Below, in pieces: positions 29,934-38,887 of a stretch of 64,000 nucleotides of DNA. Source of the stretch: Opitutales bacterium (GTDB taxonomy: Bacteria; Verrucomicrobiota; Verrucomicrobiia; Opitutales; Seribacteraceae); assembly GCA_028101545.1 (NCBI GenBank), contig JAOHKZ010000002.1, positions 1-64,000 of the forward strand, written 5' to 3'. The position numbers and the translations under genes were made by a program. Below the pieces are notes generated by a model that saw nothing but the letters and a program-made list of their open reading frames with translations, did not search any database and was not told where the DNA came from. Numbering within the stretch: position 1 is the first letter of the stretch; every line of letters begins with the position of its first letter.

Positions 29934-31690
29934 ACCCGACTTCTAATCTAACCAAATGGGGGCGTGTGATCGGTATTGATTTTGAATACCGGTCAGGCCC
30001 CCCAGTGGAGCCTGTATGTATGATAGCTATCGATTTCAATACCGGGAAAAAATGGGAAGTATTTTTCGAGCGAAATTCAAAAGTAAAGTGCCCAATTGAT
30101 TTTAACGAGGATGACCTAGTTGTCGCACATAACTTTTCAGCCGAGGCCTCTTGTTTTGCAGTTTTAAACTGGGATTTGCCTCGAAAGATTTGTTGTACAA
30201 TGGCTGAGTATCGAAATCTTACAAACGGTCTCAAGTTTAAGTATAACCTACTGGAAGCGTGTAAAACATTTGGCATCTCTAGTATTGAGTCTGACCAGAA
30301 AGAAGAAATGAGGGATTTAGCTCTGAGGGGTTGGCCATATACCAAAGAGGAGCAAAAGGATTTACTCCAGTATTGCTCCACAGATGTTAGTGTCCTAGGG
30401 GAATTAGTTGGTAAGTTGAACCCAGATGGTAGGGCTTTGATCAGGGGGCGCTATGCTGCAGAAAATGGGTTCATGAGCACCAGAGGCATACCTGTCGATA
30501 AAGAAGGGATCAACTTATTAGAAGAAAGTAAGGATGAATTGCTTCTTGAAAAGGCAAAGGAGATAAACCGTTTATGCAAAATGGATATTTTCTGTGATGG
30601 AAAGCTTAGCGTAAAAACCTTGGAGAAATTCCTTGTACAAATAGACGAACACTGGCCCAGTACCGATAAAAATAGTTTAAAGCGTGACAATGAAACATTG
30701 AAGTCGCGTGAGCAATTGGATGAAAGGTTGCCAAAGATACGGCAATTACTCAAATCGATGAATATGCTTCGGAAATACGAAATAAATGTAGGTCCCGATG
30801 GCAGGCATAGATACGACTCAATACCATTTGCAACTTCAACAGGAAGAACGCAAATGAAAGGCGGATGCCTCCTTTCAGGCCCAGCATTCCTTAGGTCATT
30901 CATTCAGAGTCCACCGGGTAAAGTATTGATAATCGCAGATTATAAATCACAAGAGACCTTAATTGCGGCAGTCTGTTCTGGTGATGAAGGTATGGCTCAA
31001 GACTATTATTCAGAAGATTTCTACTTCTCATTTGCAAAAAGAGCTGGAGCGGTTGCAGACTCTGCCAAGAGAGCCGATTCAGAAAGAACTGAGTCAATTC
31101 GATCAACCTTTAAAGTTGTAGCTTTAGCAGTCCAATATGGAATGGGAGCCCCTAGCCTAGCTGACAAATTGTCTATTCCTGACATTTATGCTAAATCACT
31201 TTTACGTAAGCATAAGAAGTCATACCCAAAATATTGGGAATGGGTGGAGAAAGTTAAGAATATCGCCGCTATGAATCAACCAATCGAGGCAATATTGGGG
31301 TGGCGTCTAAACCCGCCTTATCAATCAAAAACTTCTTATATGAAGGGAAAGAGCTCAATTTTAAGTATTTGTAATTTCCCAATCCAGGCAACGGGGAGTG
31401 AGATACTGCGTGCTACAGTAATAGATTTAGCAAATGCAGGTTTTCACCTTTTAGCGACGGTTCATGATAGTGTCATTGTGGAAGTTGATTCCAAAGACTG
31501 GAGACAAGAGGAAATACGCCTTAAATCTGTAATGAAATCGACCACTGAAGAGCTTTTAAATGGCAAAGAAATTCTAGTAGATACTAAAGTGATACTCCCA
31601 GGAGAACGATATCATGATGAGAGAGGCAAAGATATGTGGGATTTCTTGGAAAACCGCCTAAAACTAAACAAAGGTACCTCAAATGAGTAA
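29930..31690 (+). CDS. Family A DNA polymerase with 3'-5' exonuclease domain (element-encoded)
   Basis: A 586-residue polymerase, shorter than PolA because it lacks a 5' nuclease domain. The exonuclease domain has D17 and E19 in IGIDFEYR, AHNFSAEAS (67-74) and YCSTDV (148-153). The polymerase domain has motif A (ADYKSQE), the O-helix motif B (RSTFKVVALAVQYGMG) and motif C (HDSVIVEV). It resembles phage T7-type and plasmid/phage PolA-like enzymes rather than housekeeping Pol I. In an integrative element it presumably copies the excised circle. It overlaps the genes on both sides. Confidence 0.88.
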   Translation: MNPTSNLTKWGRVIGIDFEYRSGPPVEPVCMIAIDFNTGKKWEVFFERNSKVKCPIDFNEDDLVVAHNFSAEASCFAVLNWDLPRKICCTMAEYRNLTNGLKFKYNLLEACKTFGISSIESDQKEEMRDLALRGWPYTKEEQKDLLQYCSTDVSVLGELVGKLNPDGRALIRGRYAAENGFMSTRGIPVDKEGINLLEESKDELLLEKAKEINRLCKMDIFCDGKLSVKTLEKFLVQIDEHWPSTDKNSLKRDNETLKSREQLDERLPKIRQLLKSMNMLRKYEINVGPDGRHRYDSIPFATSTGRTQMKGGCLLSGPAFLRSFIQSPPGKVLIIADYKSQETLIAAVCSGDEGMAQDYYSEDFYFSFAKRAGAVADSAKRADSERTESIRSTFKVVALAVQYGMGAPSLADKLSIPDIYAKSLLRKHKKSYPKYWEWVEKVKNIAAMNQPIEAILGWRLNPPYQSKTSYMKGKSSILSICNFPIQATGSEILRATVIDLANAGFHLLATVHDSVIVEVDSKDWRQEEIRLKSVMKSTTEELLNGKEILVDTKVILPGERYHDERGKDMWDFLENRLKLNKGTSNE

Positions 31691-32105
31691 CCCAGCCTCT
31701 CCAAATGGGAACCCCGGTCCCTTATTTATAGATATTAATAATAGTAGTATAGTTAAGGGGGTTAAGGGTGAACCCGACGCGGTCCTATATCGGTCCCCTT
31801 ACATGAAAAGTCTGAAATCGAAAAAGCTAGGTGCTTTTATTTCAATACCGAAGGAGTTTTCGATCAAAGTCTTAATCTCTTGCGGTTTATCTTCGTTTAT
31901 TGTCTGGCTGGCAATTTTCGATGCTTACAGGATTAGGAAAAAGAAGCCTTTCAAGCTGAACTCCAAAATAACTAAGTTATGGACGATAAACAGAAAGCGT
32001 CTTGCTTCTTATCTGCTGAAACTAAAAGATCACGGGTTTATCGAGTATGAATTGGAGTGCGGAAAAGCTCCCACTATAACAAAGGTACACGGCTACCAGA
32101 ATTAA
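31683..32105 (+). CDS. Winged-helix-like island protein, 140 residues
   Basis: The gene overlaps the polymerase by eight bases and ends the plus-strand operon. The C-terminal half (SKITKLWTINRKRLASYLLKLKDHGFIEYEL) looks like a winged helix of the kind in replication initiators and regulators; the N-terminal 40 residues are low-complexity and polar. A DNA-binding role is plausible but not proven. It converges with the minus-strand operon across 167 bases. Confidence 0.55.
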   Translation: MSNPASPNGNPGPLFIDINNSSIVKGVKGEPDAVLYRSPYMKSLKSKKLGAFISIPKEFSIKVLISCGLSSFIVWLAIFDAYRIRKKKPFKLNSKITKLWTINRKRLASYLLKLKDHGFIEYELECGKAPTITKVHGYQN

Positions 32106-32272
32106 GTCTGGGCCCATCTTTTCGCCCCTCCCCTCCCTACGCAAAATTATAAGGTAATACTTGTTGTAAATCAATAATTAGTATAAGTAAATATATAATT
32201 ATTTAAGTCTTTTGTAATGCGAAAAGGTTTTAAATAATTTTTAATAGTGAGATTAAATTGGGTGCTAATAAT

Positions 32273-33970
32273 TTACTTTAAGAAATCAGAAATGGATTTG
32301 GCACTTGCACGGGGACCAAAGTCTTTATGCTCAGATGCGACGGGTAATATGGTCTCCAGAAACGCACCATGGGCCCCATTTTTCGGGTCCTCACTCGTAT
32401 CTTTCACATATAGAATCGCGAACTTTGCCAAACGTTGATCTTTTTTTCGACGAAGGACTCGACCCATTCTTTGAATCATCTGGCGCCGTTCCCTGCTAGC
32501 GGCAATTATTATCCCCAGGTCCGCCTCGGGAATGTCAATCCCTTCATCCAGAGTCTTGGGTGCGATAATCGCGTCGAGAGCTCTACCCTTAAATTGCTTT
32601 AGAACCAAACGACGGTTCTCTTTGTTCATTTTACTGTGATGCAGCCCGCATGAAATTTTTTTCTCTTCTAGTACTTCAGCGGCAATTTCAGCTGATTCAA
32701 TTGTCGCAGTAAAGGCGATAGTTCCGTTTGAAGCTTTTATTGAAGAACTCAATTTTTTAAGGGCTTCATACTTTGCATACGTTTCAGCGAGCAACCTCTT
32801 TCGTTCGGTGAAATGCTTCAGAAACCTTCCTGCAGCGATGCCTTCTCGCATATCGCCCCCTTTGGATAATTGTGTAATGAACTTCATGAATTCACCGAAT
32901 GACTTACCACCGGCATAGGGATCGGGTGCTCCGTGATGATTTTTAAGGTGACGCACAGCCTTCGAAACCTCCTCACTGCATTTCTCATAATATTCTCGTT
33001 CCTGTTTTGAAAAAGACACGCCGATCGTTGCTAGTTTGAATTCAGCAATAATTCCTTTCTTTATTGCTTGTGAATAATTATAGCTGAAAGCAATGTTCTT
33101 AAAATAGGGCAATAGAATGTCTTCATGAGTACCATCTTGTCTTTCGAAAGTAGCGGTAAGTCCTAATCGAGAATCGAATGCTGATTCCAAGGCCTCTTGC
33201 CAAGTTTCAGAAGCGTAGCGATGAACTTCGTCGGCAACTAATATACCCTTCGTCCCCTGCGGAAGTCCTAAATCATATTTGCAAGCAGATGCAGCTACAG
33301 CTACCAACACCCTGCAATTTCGAAGAGAATTTTTCCTCCCGTTGCCCATTCTTCCGATATCAGAAAAACCTAGGTTTTCCAATTCTGCAACCCATTGATC
33401 TTGAAGCTCTCTAGTGGGAACCAAAACGACGCCCTTCCCTCCTTCATTAATAACTTTCCCTAATGCAAATGCACCAAGACGGGTTTTGCCAGTTCCTGTA
33501 ACTGCTTCCACGACTCCAGTTCCCCCTGCTTCAAACCATGCTTTTGCAGCTTTCTTTTGCCAGTCATAAAGTTCAAATGGAATTTCTTCAAAATCAGTGG
33601 CTTCTACATTATCTGGTATAATACCTTCGGTAAGTGACCAATAGGGAGGAGTCTCTCCGTGTTTCGTAAATAGGTTATCGATGTTTTGATAGAGAATTCT
33701 GTTGATCGAAGATTTATCCACCCTCAACAAACCGCTTAACTCGGAGGCACTCTTTTCTCCATCGGCTAGGAGCCTTATGATTTTTTCTTCTAGGGAAGCT
33801 TCAGCAGATTTTGGAGCGGAAGTCTTGGATGACTTTTGTGACTTTGAAGTTTTCTGCTTTCGCTTGCTTTTTACCTTCTGTTTTTTCTGTTTCTTCTTTT
33901 TTCCCTTCTTCCCGGTCGAAGGGTCAAAGATCTCCAAAATTGAATCAAGGAAGTCGTTGAGGAAACCCAT
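32273..33970 (-). CDS. Superfamily 2 helicase with Z-alpha-like winged helix (operon gene 5)
   Basis: A 565-residue protein. Residues 20-50 are lysine-rich. Residues 59-115 match the Z-alpha fold that binds left-handed Z-DNA/Z-RNA in ADAR1 and ZBP1: K86, N90, R91, Y94, T107-P108-P109 and W111 occupy the ADAR1 positions K169, N173, R174, Y177, TPP and W195. Residues 130-565 are an XPB/SSL2-like helicase: LYDWQKKA (Q-motif region), Walker A AVTGTGKT (156-163), DEVH box, GLTATFERQDG, and motif VI QRMGRVLRRK. It is the last gene of the operon, eight bases after the CBS-HEPN gene. Comparison with Z-alpha is by eye. Confidence 0.8.
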   Translation of the reverse strand: MGFLNDFLDSILEIFDPSTGKKGKKKKQKKQKVKSKRKQKTSKSQKSSKTSAPKSAEASLEEKIIRLLADGEKSASELSGLLRVDKSSINRILYQNIDNLFTKHGETPPYWSLTEGIIPDNVEATDFEEIPFELYDWQKKAAKAWFEAGGTGVVEAVTGTGKTRLGAFALGKVINEGGKGVVLVPTRELQDQWVAELENLGFSDIGRMGNGRKNSLRNCRVLVAVAASACKYDLGLPQGTKGILVADEVHRYASETWQEALESAFDSRLGLTATFERQDGTHEDILLPYFKNIAFSYNYSQAIKKGIIAEFKLATIGVSFSKQEREYYEKCSEEVSKAVRHLKNHHGAPDPYAGGKSFGEFMKFITQLSKGGDMREGIAAGRFLKHFTERKRLLAETYAKYEALKKLSSSIKASNGTIAFTATIESAEIAAEVLEEKKISCGLHHSKMNKENRRLVLKQFKGRALDAIIAPKTLDEGIDIPEADLGIIIAASRERRQMIQRMGRVLRRKKDQRLAKFAILYVKDTSEDPKNGAHGAFLETILPVASEHKDFGPRASAKSISDFLK

Positions 33971-33978
33971 TGTGACTA

Positions 33979-34791
33979 TTAATTTCTTTTACGGTTTTGG
34001 ATTTCGCGGTAGTAGCGGATTTTGTTATCGCGGAAGCGGCGGAGGCGGTCGGCGTCGGCATTGCCGGCTCGTTTACGGAAGTGAAAGATTTCGTTTCGAA
34101 TATTGGCGACTTCCGTCAGATCGACGCTAAGAAGGCCTTTATGGGATCCGATGATTTCCTTGAAGTGTGGCCAGACCTTTTGATTGTTTATCAACTCATT
34201 GTACTGGGCAAAGGTCATGTCGTCGAGGGAACCGACGGGTCGCTCGTTCGGGGCTGACTTAAGGCAGGCAAGAGCATTCGGCAAATGCTCGTCGGGGATG
34301 ACTTCGGCAATGAATTCGCGTAGTTCGGTCTCGATTTCAAAGAGGAGAACGAAGCACTCTGCGAAATCATTGAGTACGGCCCATACATCCGTGAGGGTAA
34401 GGATTCCAATCAGTTTTTCCCGTGTGCCGACCAATACGAAGTCTCGCTCACTCCAATTTTCACCCTCGGTATCAATGAAGGTATCGGGTGGAATTAATCT
34501 GTAACGATTGCTCAGGCATTCACGCACGGGAAGATCGACCACTTTGTTGCTGGCACCGCGTAATTCAAAAGATCTTTGAGCGAAGGATTCGTAACTAAAG
34601 ATCCCGCAAAGGTGATTGAGATCGTCGAGCACGGGGAGTTGGGAATAGCCTTGATCGCTCATCAACTCGAGTGCCTCCCAGACTAGTTGACTGTCGGATA
34701 TGGTGACGAGTTTCTGGCTCTCGGGAATAAGAGCTTGGGCGGGCCCAAATGGACCGGGGCGATGCTTGGGACTAGGGAAATCTTCGGGCAT
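33979..34791 (-). CDS. CBS-pair protein with HEPN-like C-terminal domain (operon gene 4)
   Basis: A 270-residue protein. Residues 28-75 (TISDSQLVWEALELMSDQGYSQLPVLDD) and 85-140 (VLVGTREKLIGILTLTDVWAVL) form a CBS pair, which typically binds AMP, ATP or S-adenosyl compounds. The helical C-terminal part (142-270) ends in VANIRNEIFHFR, where R232-x4-H237 fits the Rx4-6H active motif of HEPN ribonucleases. This suggests a ligand-gated RNase effector; the HEPN call is by motif only. It lies 12 bases after the methylase and 8 before the helicase gene. Confidence 0.6.
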   Translation of the reverse strand: MPEDFPSPKHRPGPFGPAQALIPESQKLVTISDSQLVWEALELMSDQGYSQLPVLDDLNHLCGIFSYESFAQRSFELRGASNKVVDLPVRECLSNRYRLIPPDTFIDTEGENWSERDFVLVGTREKLIGILTLTDVWAVLNDFAECFVLLFEIETELREFIAEVIPDEHLPNALACLKSAPNERPVGSLDDMTFAQYNELINNQKVWPHFKEIIGSHKGLLSVDLTEVANIRNEIFHFRKRAGNADADRLRRFRDNKIRYYREIQNRKRN

Positions 34792-34803
34792 CTTGAAAAT
34801 GGA

Positions 34804-37800
34804 TCAAGCCCTGGGCGGGTGAGCACAGGATGGATCAGCGGGTGGTGGATCGAGCCGGGTCTGGTAGGGTTGGCCGGTGCGTTGGGCTTCGGCCATGTCG
34901 TCGTAGATACTTAGGATTGTATCCTTAGTAAAAAAGGTGCCTTCCTTGATGACCTTACCGGAATCATCCTTCACCTCGGTACGGGCAATGTCTCTATTTT
35001 TAACGATAGGAAAGGTTTCCATGATGTAATCGACCGCATCCCGTGGAGTGGGGAAAGATTCAAGAAGCTCTTTCGTGCCCTCTTTTTGCCAGTCTTCTTG
35101 TGACCCTAAATACAGATGAAAAAAGGCAGCATCCAGCTCGCAACGCAGGATAAAACGACGCCCGTCATCCCATCGAAAAGGAGGACCAGCATAACCACAA
35201 TCCTTGGCAAATGCTTCGAGATCCCATGCTGTGTAAGTAAGTTCTAAAATTCTCTTAAGAATGAAATTAATGTCTACACTATCTAACTTTTGAGGACATG
35301 GGAAAGCAAGTTGCTGAATTAGAAAAAAATTTAGGGTTATCCCTCCTATCTTTTGCCTTGATACATAATCCAATACAAATGACGCCGATATCCCAATCAT
35401 CGATAAAAGCTTTTCAAAAACTACATCAGGAAAAAAAAGTGTAATTTTGTCACCTACAGCAGTAAGAGGGATGACACTACTAACTACTGTCCTGACATTA
35501 GCTACCGTACCTCCAACGGTTCGCCACCCAAAAAACCATTTATATTGCCAATAATCAGGTATTCTTCCTTTAATTTCCTTCTTATTTAAAAAATATCTTG
35601 GACTGATTAAGTTATATGGGTCTATTTTTTCTTCAATTGTAAGATAATCAGATTTACCTCTAATCATTGATCCAGTTTTAGGTGCTTTTGCATGAGCAAA
35701 TCTGTGATCATAATGTTGAATCATCTTTCCTTCATAAAGCGGTAATAAATCAATGGATCTCTCTTTCCAATTATCAGTATCTTGAGCAATGAAAAGGGAT
35801 GAGTCATTCGACATGTCAAACATCCTCTTAAACTTAATATTCCATGGATTACCTAGATCTGAATCATTTTCATTTAATATAACAGGCAACCTTTGGTAAA
35901 TTTGAACAGTAAGTACCGCATCTTCTTTATTTCTGAATATAGGACATGTAAAAGTGTTTGGATTGATCTTATAAATATCAGCAGAACTTAAGTTGAACTT
36001 CCTATGTGGCAGCCTTAAATCAGAAGCATCCTCCAAGAAAAAAGCAAATTCAGGTAAATCAACTAGTTGCTCGAGGCCGTTAGAAAAAATAAGACAGCTA
36101 AATTTTAAATTTCGATCTACCTCTGGAAAGAAACCTTTAGTATTAACAAAATCAAATAAACTCTTCAGAGATTTCTTTTTAATTAAATCTTGAAAGAAAA
36201 ACTTAGTAGTATCGTCCGTCGCAATTCCAGTTGGAACGACACATCCTGAAAGCCCAAATTTACCAAGGTGGCTACGGTTTGACTCAGTAAATACTGTGTA
36301 GAGGTTTACATCACCTCGACCACAGAGAGGGTAAATTTTTGAGTTTCTTAGCATTGAACTGATGCCCTCCGATTGTCGAACAGCAGCCTTGAAATCGTTA
36401 AATAAATGAATGTTTTCAGTTTCTAAAGCTGCAATTTTTCTTCTACGTTCAGCTGCATTCTTAGCATTAGTAATTTCCTCACTCCGGGGTAAGAAGAATT
36501 CTTTCTCTTGTAGCTTAACTTTTTTCCAAGGTGGATTACCCAAGATGACATCAAATCCACCACTCCAACCGGTCCCTGCATTTTCAGGATTCCCATCATC
36601 AGGCAGTTGAAAAACCTCAGGAAAGGCCAAGTGCCAGTGAAAGAAATTGTACTGCTTTGTAATTTCCCTAACTTCTGCCCGAACTTCAGCGGGAATATTT
36701 TCAGGATTGTTCTCGAAGCGAAAAAAATCATCGTCGGTTGGACATAGACGAGCGGTTTCGGAATGATCCTTCTTCCAAGTAAAAACGGAGCACCATAGAT
36801 CGGCCAGAAGCTTGGCATTTTGATACTCATTCGCACCTACGAGTTGATTGTAAATCTGTTCCTTTTGTGAAACGGAGGATACGGAATCGTCCTCTTTCGA
36901 AGAGAGCCTCGAAAACTCATCGGAAAAATTTACCTGACTGTCCGACTCGCCGAAATCAAACCGTGCTTGCTTTTTCTCCCGTTCCTTACGCATACGGCGG
37001 TTGTGGGCTGCAAGCTCGGTACAGACCGATCGTTCGTCTCCCTCCAAAGGTTTGAAGGCACCATCAGGAATACCTTCGGCCAAGAGTTTGGGCGTAACTC
37101 CAAGTAGGCTATTTCCGCATTGGATATGATGGTCTAGAAAAGCGAAGGGTTTACCGGGTTCCACGGATTCCAACCAAAGAGTGAACTGGCAGAGCTCAAC
37201 GGCCATTGGATTTAGGTCGACCCCATAGAGACAGTTTGCCGTCACTTTACGGAGGGCTTCCTGGTAGGCCTCGGGCGATGGCTCCGTATCACCCGAAGTT
37301 ATACGGGACAAGCGGTAGGCCAAACGGTGGGCGGCGGAAATCAAGAAGTGTCCGGATCCAACGGCGGGGTCGCAGACTTTCATGGAAAGAAGGGCTTTTT
37401 CCTGTTCCTCGGCTGATTTTCCTTCGAGCTTTTTTTTGAGAACAGGTTCCAGGGCGGAGTCGAGCAGGCATTGGACGAGAGAGTCTGGCGTGTAGTAACT
37501 ACCGGTTTGCTTGCGGTCGGCACCGGAGGAGGAACGAAGCTCGAAGTTGCGGCCGTTGGTGTCGAAGAAGGGGTGGAGTTCAAGCAGGGACTCGTAGACG
37601 GAGCCGAAGGCCCGGGTATCGAGTACGCGAAAGTCGACTGGGCGGTAGGCTTTATCCCGGTCGTCCTGCAGGTAGGCGATTGATCGAATGGCGGACAGTA
37701 AGTTCTTGTTGGAAATTTGTACGGCTGATCCTTCGGAGCCTGGACGGGGCCCGTCGAGATCGGGCGTGCTGGATGGGTTGGCCCGCCAGAGAAAGGAACC

Positions 37801-38880
37801 GAGTGCAGGCAGGCCAAGTTGTGGGCAACCCTCGGGATCGCCCATGGCATGAAAGAGCAAACTCAGTTGATGCCAAAGATCAGCGTGAGGGGTGCCTCGC
37901 ATGGAATCGGCAAGTTCGCGAAGGCGGCGGGTGGAATAGAATTCGTCGAAGGTCTTGCGGGCATCCTCGGAAGCGTCCGGAGAGTGTAGTAGCTTGCGGT
38001 CCTCAGAGACGAAGAGAAAAAGCAACCGATAAATGAAGCGCAGGAGCTGGCGGTAGTATTCGAGTGCGGAGAGTTCCTGGCTGCGGATTTTTTCACGTAG
38101 AGCTTCGTTGGCCCGGTGCTCGAGAAAGCCTTTACCCAAGTGGACAACGGCCTGCTCTACTCCGACGCGAAGCTTGTCGAGCACGGGGGCACCGTCCTGA
38201 ATGGCTCCTTTGGACCATTTCTCAAGCCAGGTCTCCTCGGGGACGGCGTGTTCAAGACGGGAGTGGTGACAAAGGTGCCAGAAGATGAGAAAGTCGGGAA
38301 AAAGACTTGGGTCCTCCATCATGGCTTCGAGATCGAACTCAACGAAGGCCATGCGCGAAAGAGCGGGGTTGTCGCGAAGGAGTCGAAGTTGGAGACCGTT
38401 GGTGACAATGGCCCAAAGATGATCGTCGGAAGCATTGAGAAATTCCTGCACCATGCCGTGAGGGATGGACCTGGAGGAGCCACGCCGGTCGAGGGGCTGG
38501 TTGCACCCGACGAGATGTAGGGGGGCATGCCCGGAAAAGCGTTTAATCTTATATTCACGCTCGTTGAAAACGACGCCTGTGCCCGCATTGGGACGACCCC
38601 ACCGGAGCTCGTCGAGCAGGTGGGTGGTCCATTCCTTGTTGGTTATGCCCTCCCCGTCTTGATCATCAGGGATTTCCTTGCGGGCTTCCTGAAAGCGAGC
38701 CCAGTATTTGAGCAGGCGTTCATAGACTTGGTAGGCCTCGGAGCGAAGGCGGGAACCGGGGGGCAGGTGATAAGCCTCGGGGGTGACACCCTCAGCCTTG
38801 CCCTCCACGATCTTGACGAGGTAGTCGGCGGGCAAAAGAGCCCCTTGGGAACGAATGCTTTGGAAAAGGATGCGGGCCAT
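34804..38880 (-). CDS. DrmMI/Eco57I-type adenine-N6 DNA methyltransferase (operon gene 3)
   Basis: About 1358 residues from the ATG at 38880; an upstream ATG at 38925 overlaps the SNF2 gene by 38 bases and gives a less likely leader. The methylase core has motif [10 protein letters not shown] (from residue 504) and the catalytic NPPW (782-785), with an Eco57I-like region and a long helical N-terminus as in DISARM class 1 DrmMI. It transfers methyl from SAM to adenine N6. The DNA for about residues 800-1215 (35230-36480) is much more AT-rich than both flanks; this is where a target recognition domain belongs. Confidence 0.88.
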   Translation of the reverse strand: MARILFQSIRSQGALLPADYLVKIVEGKAEGVTPEAYHLPPGSRLRSEAYQVYERLLKYWARFQEARKEIPDDQDGEGITNKEWTTHLLDELRWGRPNAGTGVVFNEREYKIKRFSGHAPLHLVGCNQPLDRRGSSRSIPHGMVQEFLNASDDHLWAIVTNGLQLRLLRDNPALSRMAFVEFDLEAMMEDPSLFPDFLIFWHLCHHSRLEHAVPEETWLEKWSKGAIQDGAPVLDKLRVGVEQAVVHLGKGFLEHRANEALREKIRSQELSALEYYRQLLRFIYRLLFLFVSEDRKLLHSPDASEDARKTFDEFYSTRRLRELADSMRGTPHADLWHQLSLLFHAMGDPEGCPQLGLPALGSFLWRANPSSTPDLDGPRPGSEGSAVQISNKNLLSAIRSIAYLQDDRDKAYRPVDFRVLDTRAFGSVYESLLELHPFFDTNGRNFELRSSSGADRKQTGSYYTPDSLVQCLLDSALEPVLKKKLEGKSAEEQEKALLSMKVCDPAVGSGHFLISAAHRLAYRLSRITSGDTEPSPEAYQEALRKVTANCLYGVDLNPMAVELCQFTLWLESVEPGKPFAFLDHHIQCGNSLLGVTPKLLAEGIPDGAFKPLEGDERSVCTELAAHNRRMRKEREKKQARFDFGESDSQVNFSDEFSRLSSKEDDSVSSVSQKEQIYNQLVGANEYQNAKLLADLWCSVFTWKKDHSETARLCPTDDDFFRFENNPENIPAEVRAEVREITKQYNFFHWHLAFPEVFQLPDDGNPENAGTGWSGGFDVILGNPPWKKVKLQEKEFFLPRSEEITNAKNAAERRRKIAALETENIHLFNDFKAAVRQSEGISSMLRNSKIYPLCGRGDVNLYTVFTESNRSHLGKFGLSGCVVPTGIATDDTTKFFFQDLIKKKSLKSLFDFVNTKGFFPEVDRNLKFSCLIFSNGLEQLVDLPEFAFFLEDASDLRLPHRKFNLSSADIYKINPNTFTCPIFRNKEDAVLTVQIYQRLPVILNENDSDLGNPWNIKFKRMFDMSNDSSLFIAQDTDNWKERSIDLLPLYEGKMIQHYDHRFAHAKAPKTGSMIRGKSDYLTIEEKIDPYNLISPRYFLNKKEIKGRIPDYWQYKWFFGWRTVGGTVANVRTVVSSVIPLTAVGDKITLFFPDVVFEKLLSMIGISASFVLDYVSRQKIGGITLNFFLIQQLAFPCPQKLDSVDINFILKRILELTYTAWDLEAFAKDCGYAGPPFRWDDGRRFILRCELDAAFFHLYLGSQEDWQKEGTKELLESFPTPRDAVDYIMETFPIVKNRDIARTEVKDDSGKVIKEGTFFTKDTILSIYDDMAEAQRTGQPYQTRLDPPPADPSCAHPPRA

Positions 38881-38887
38881 GGGGATA

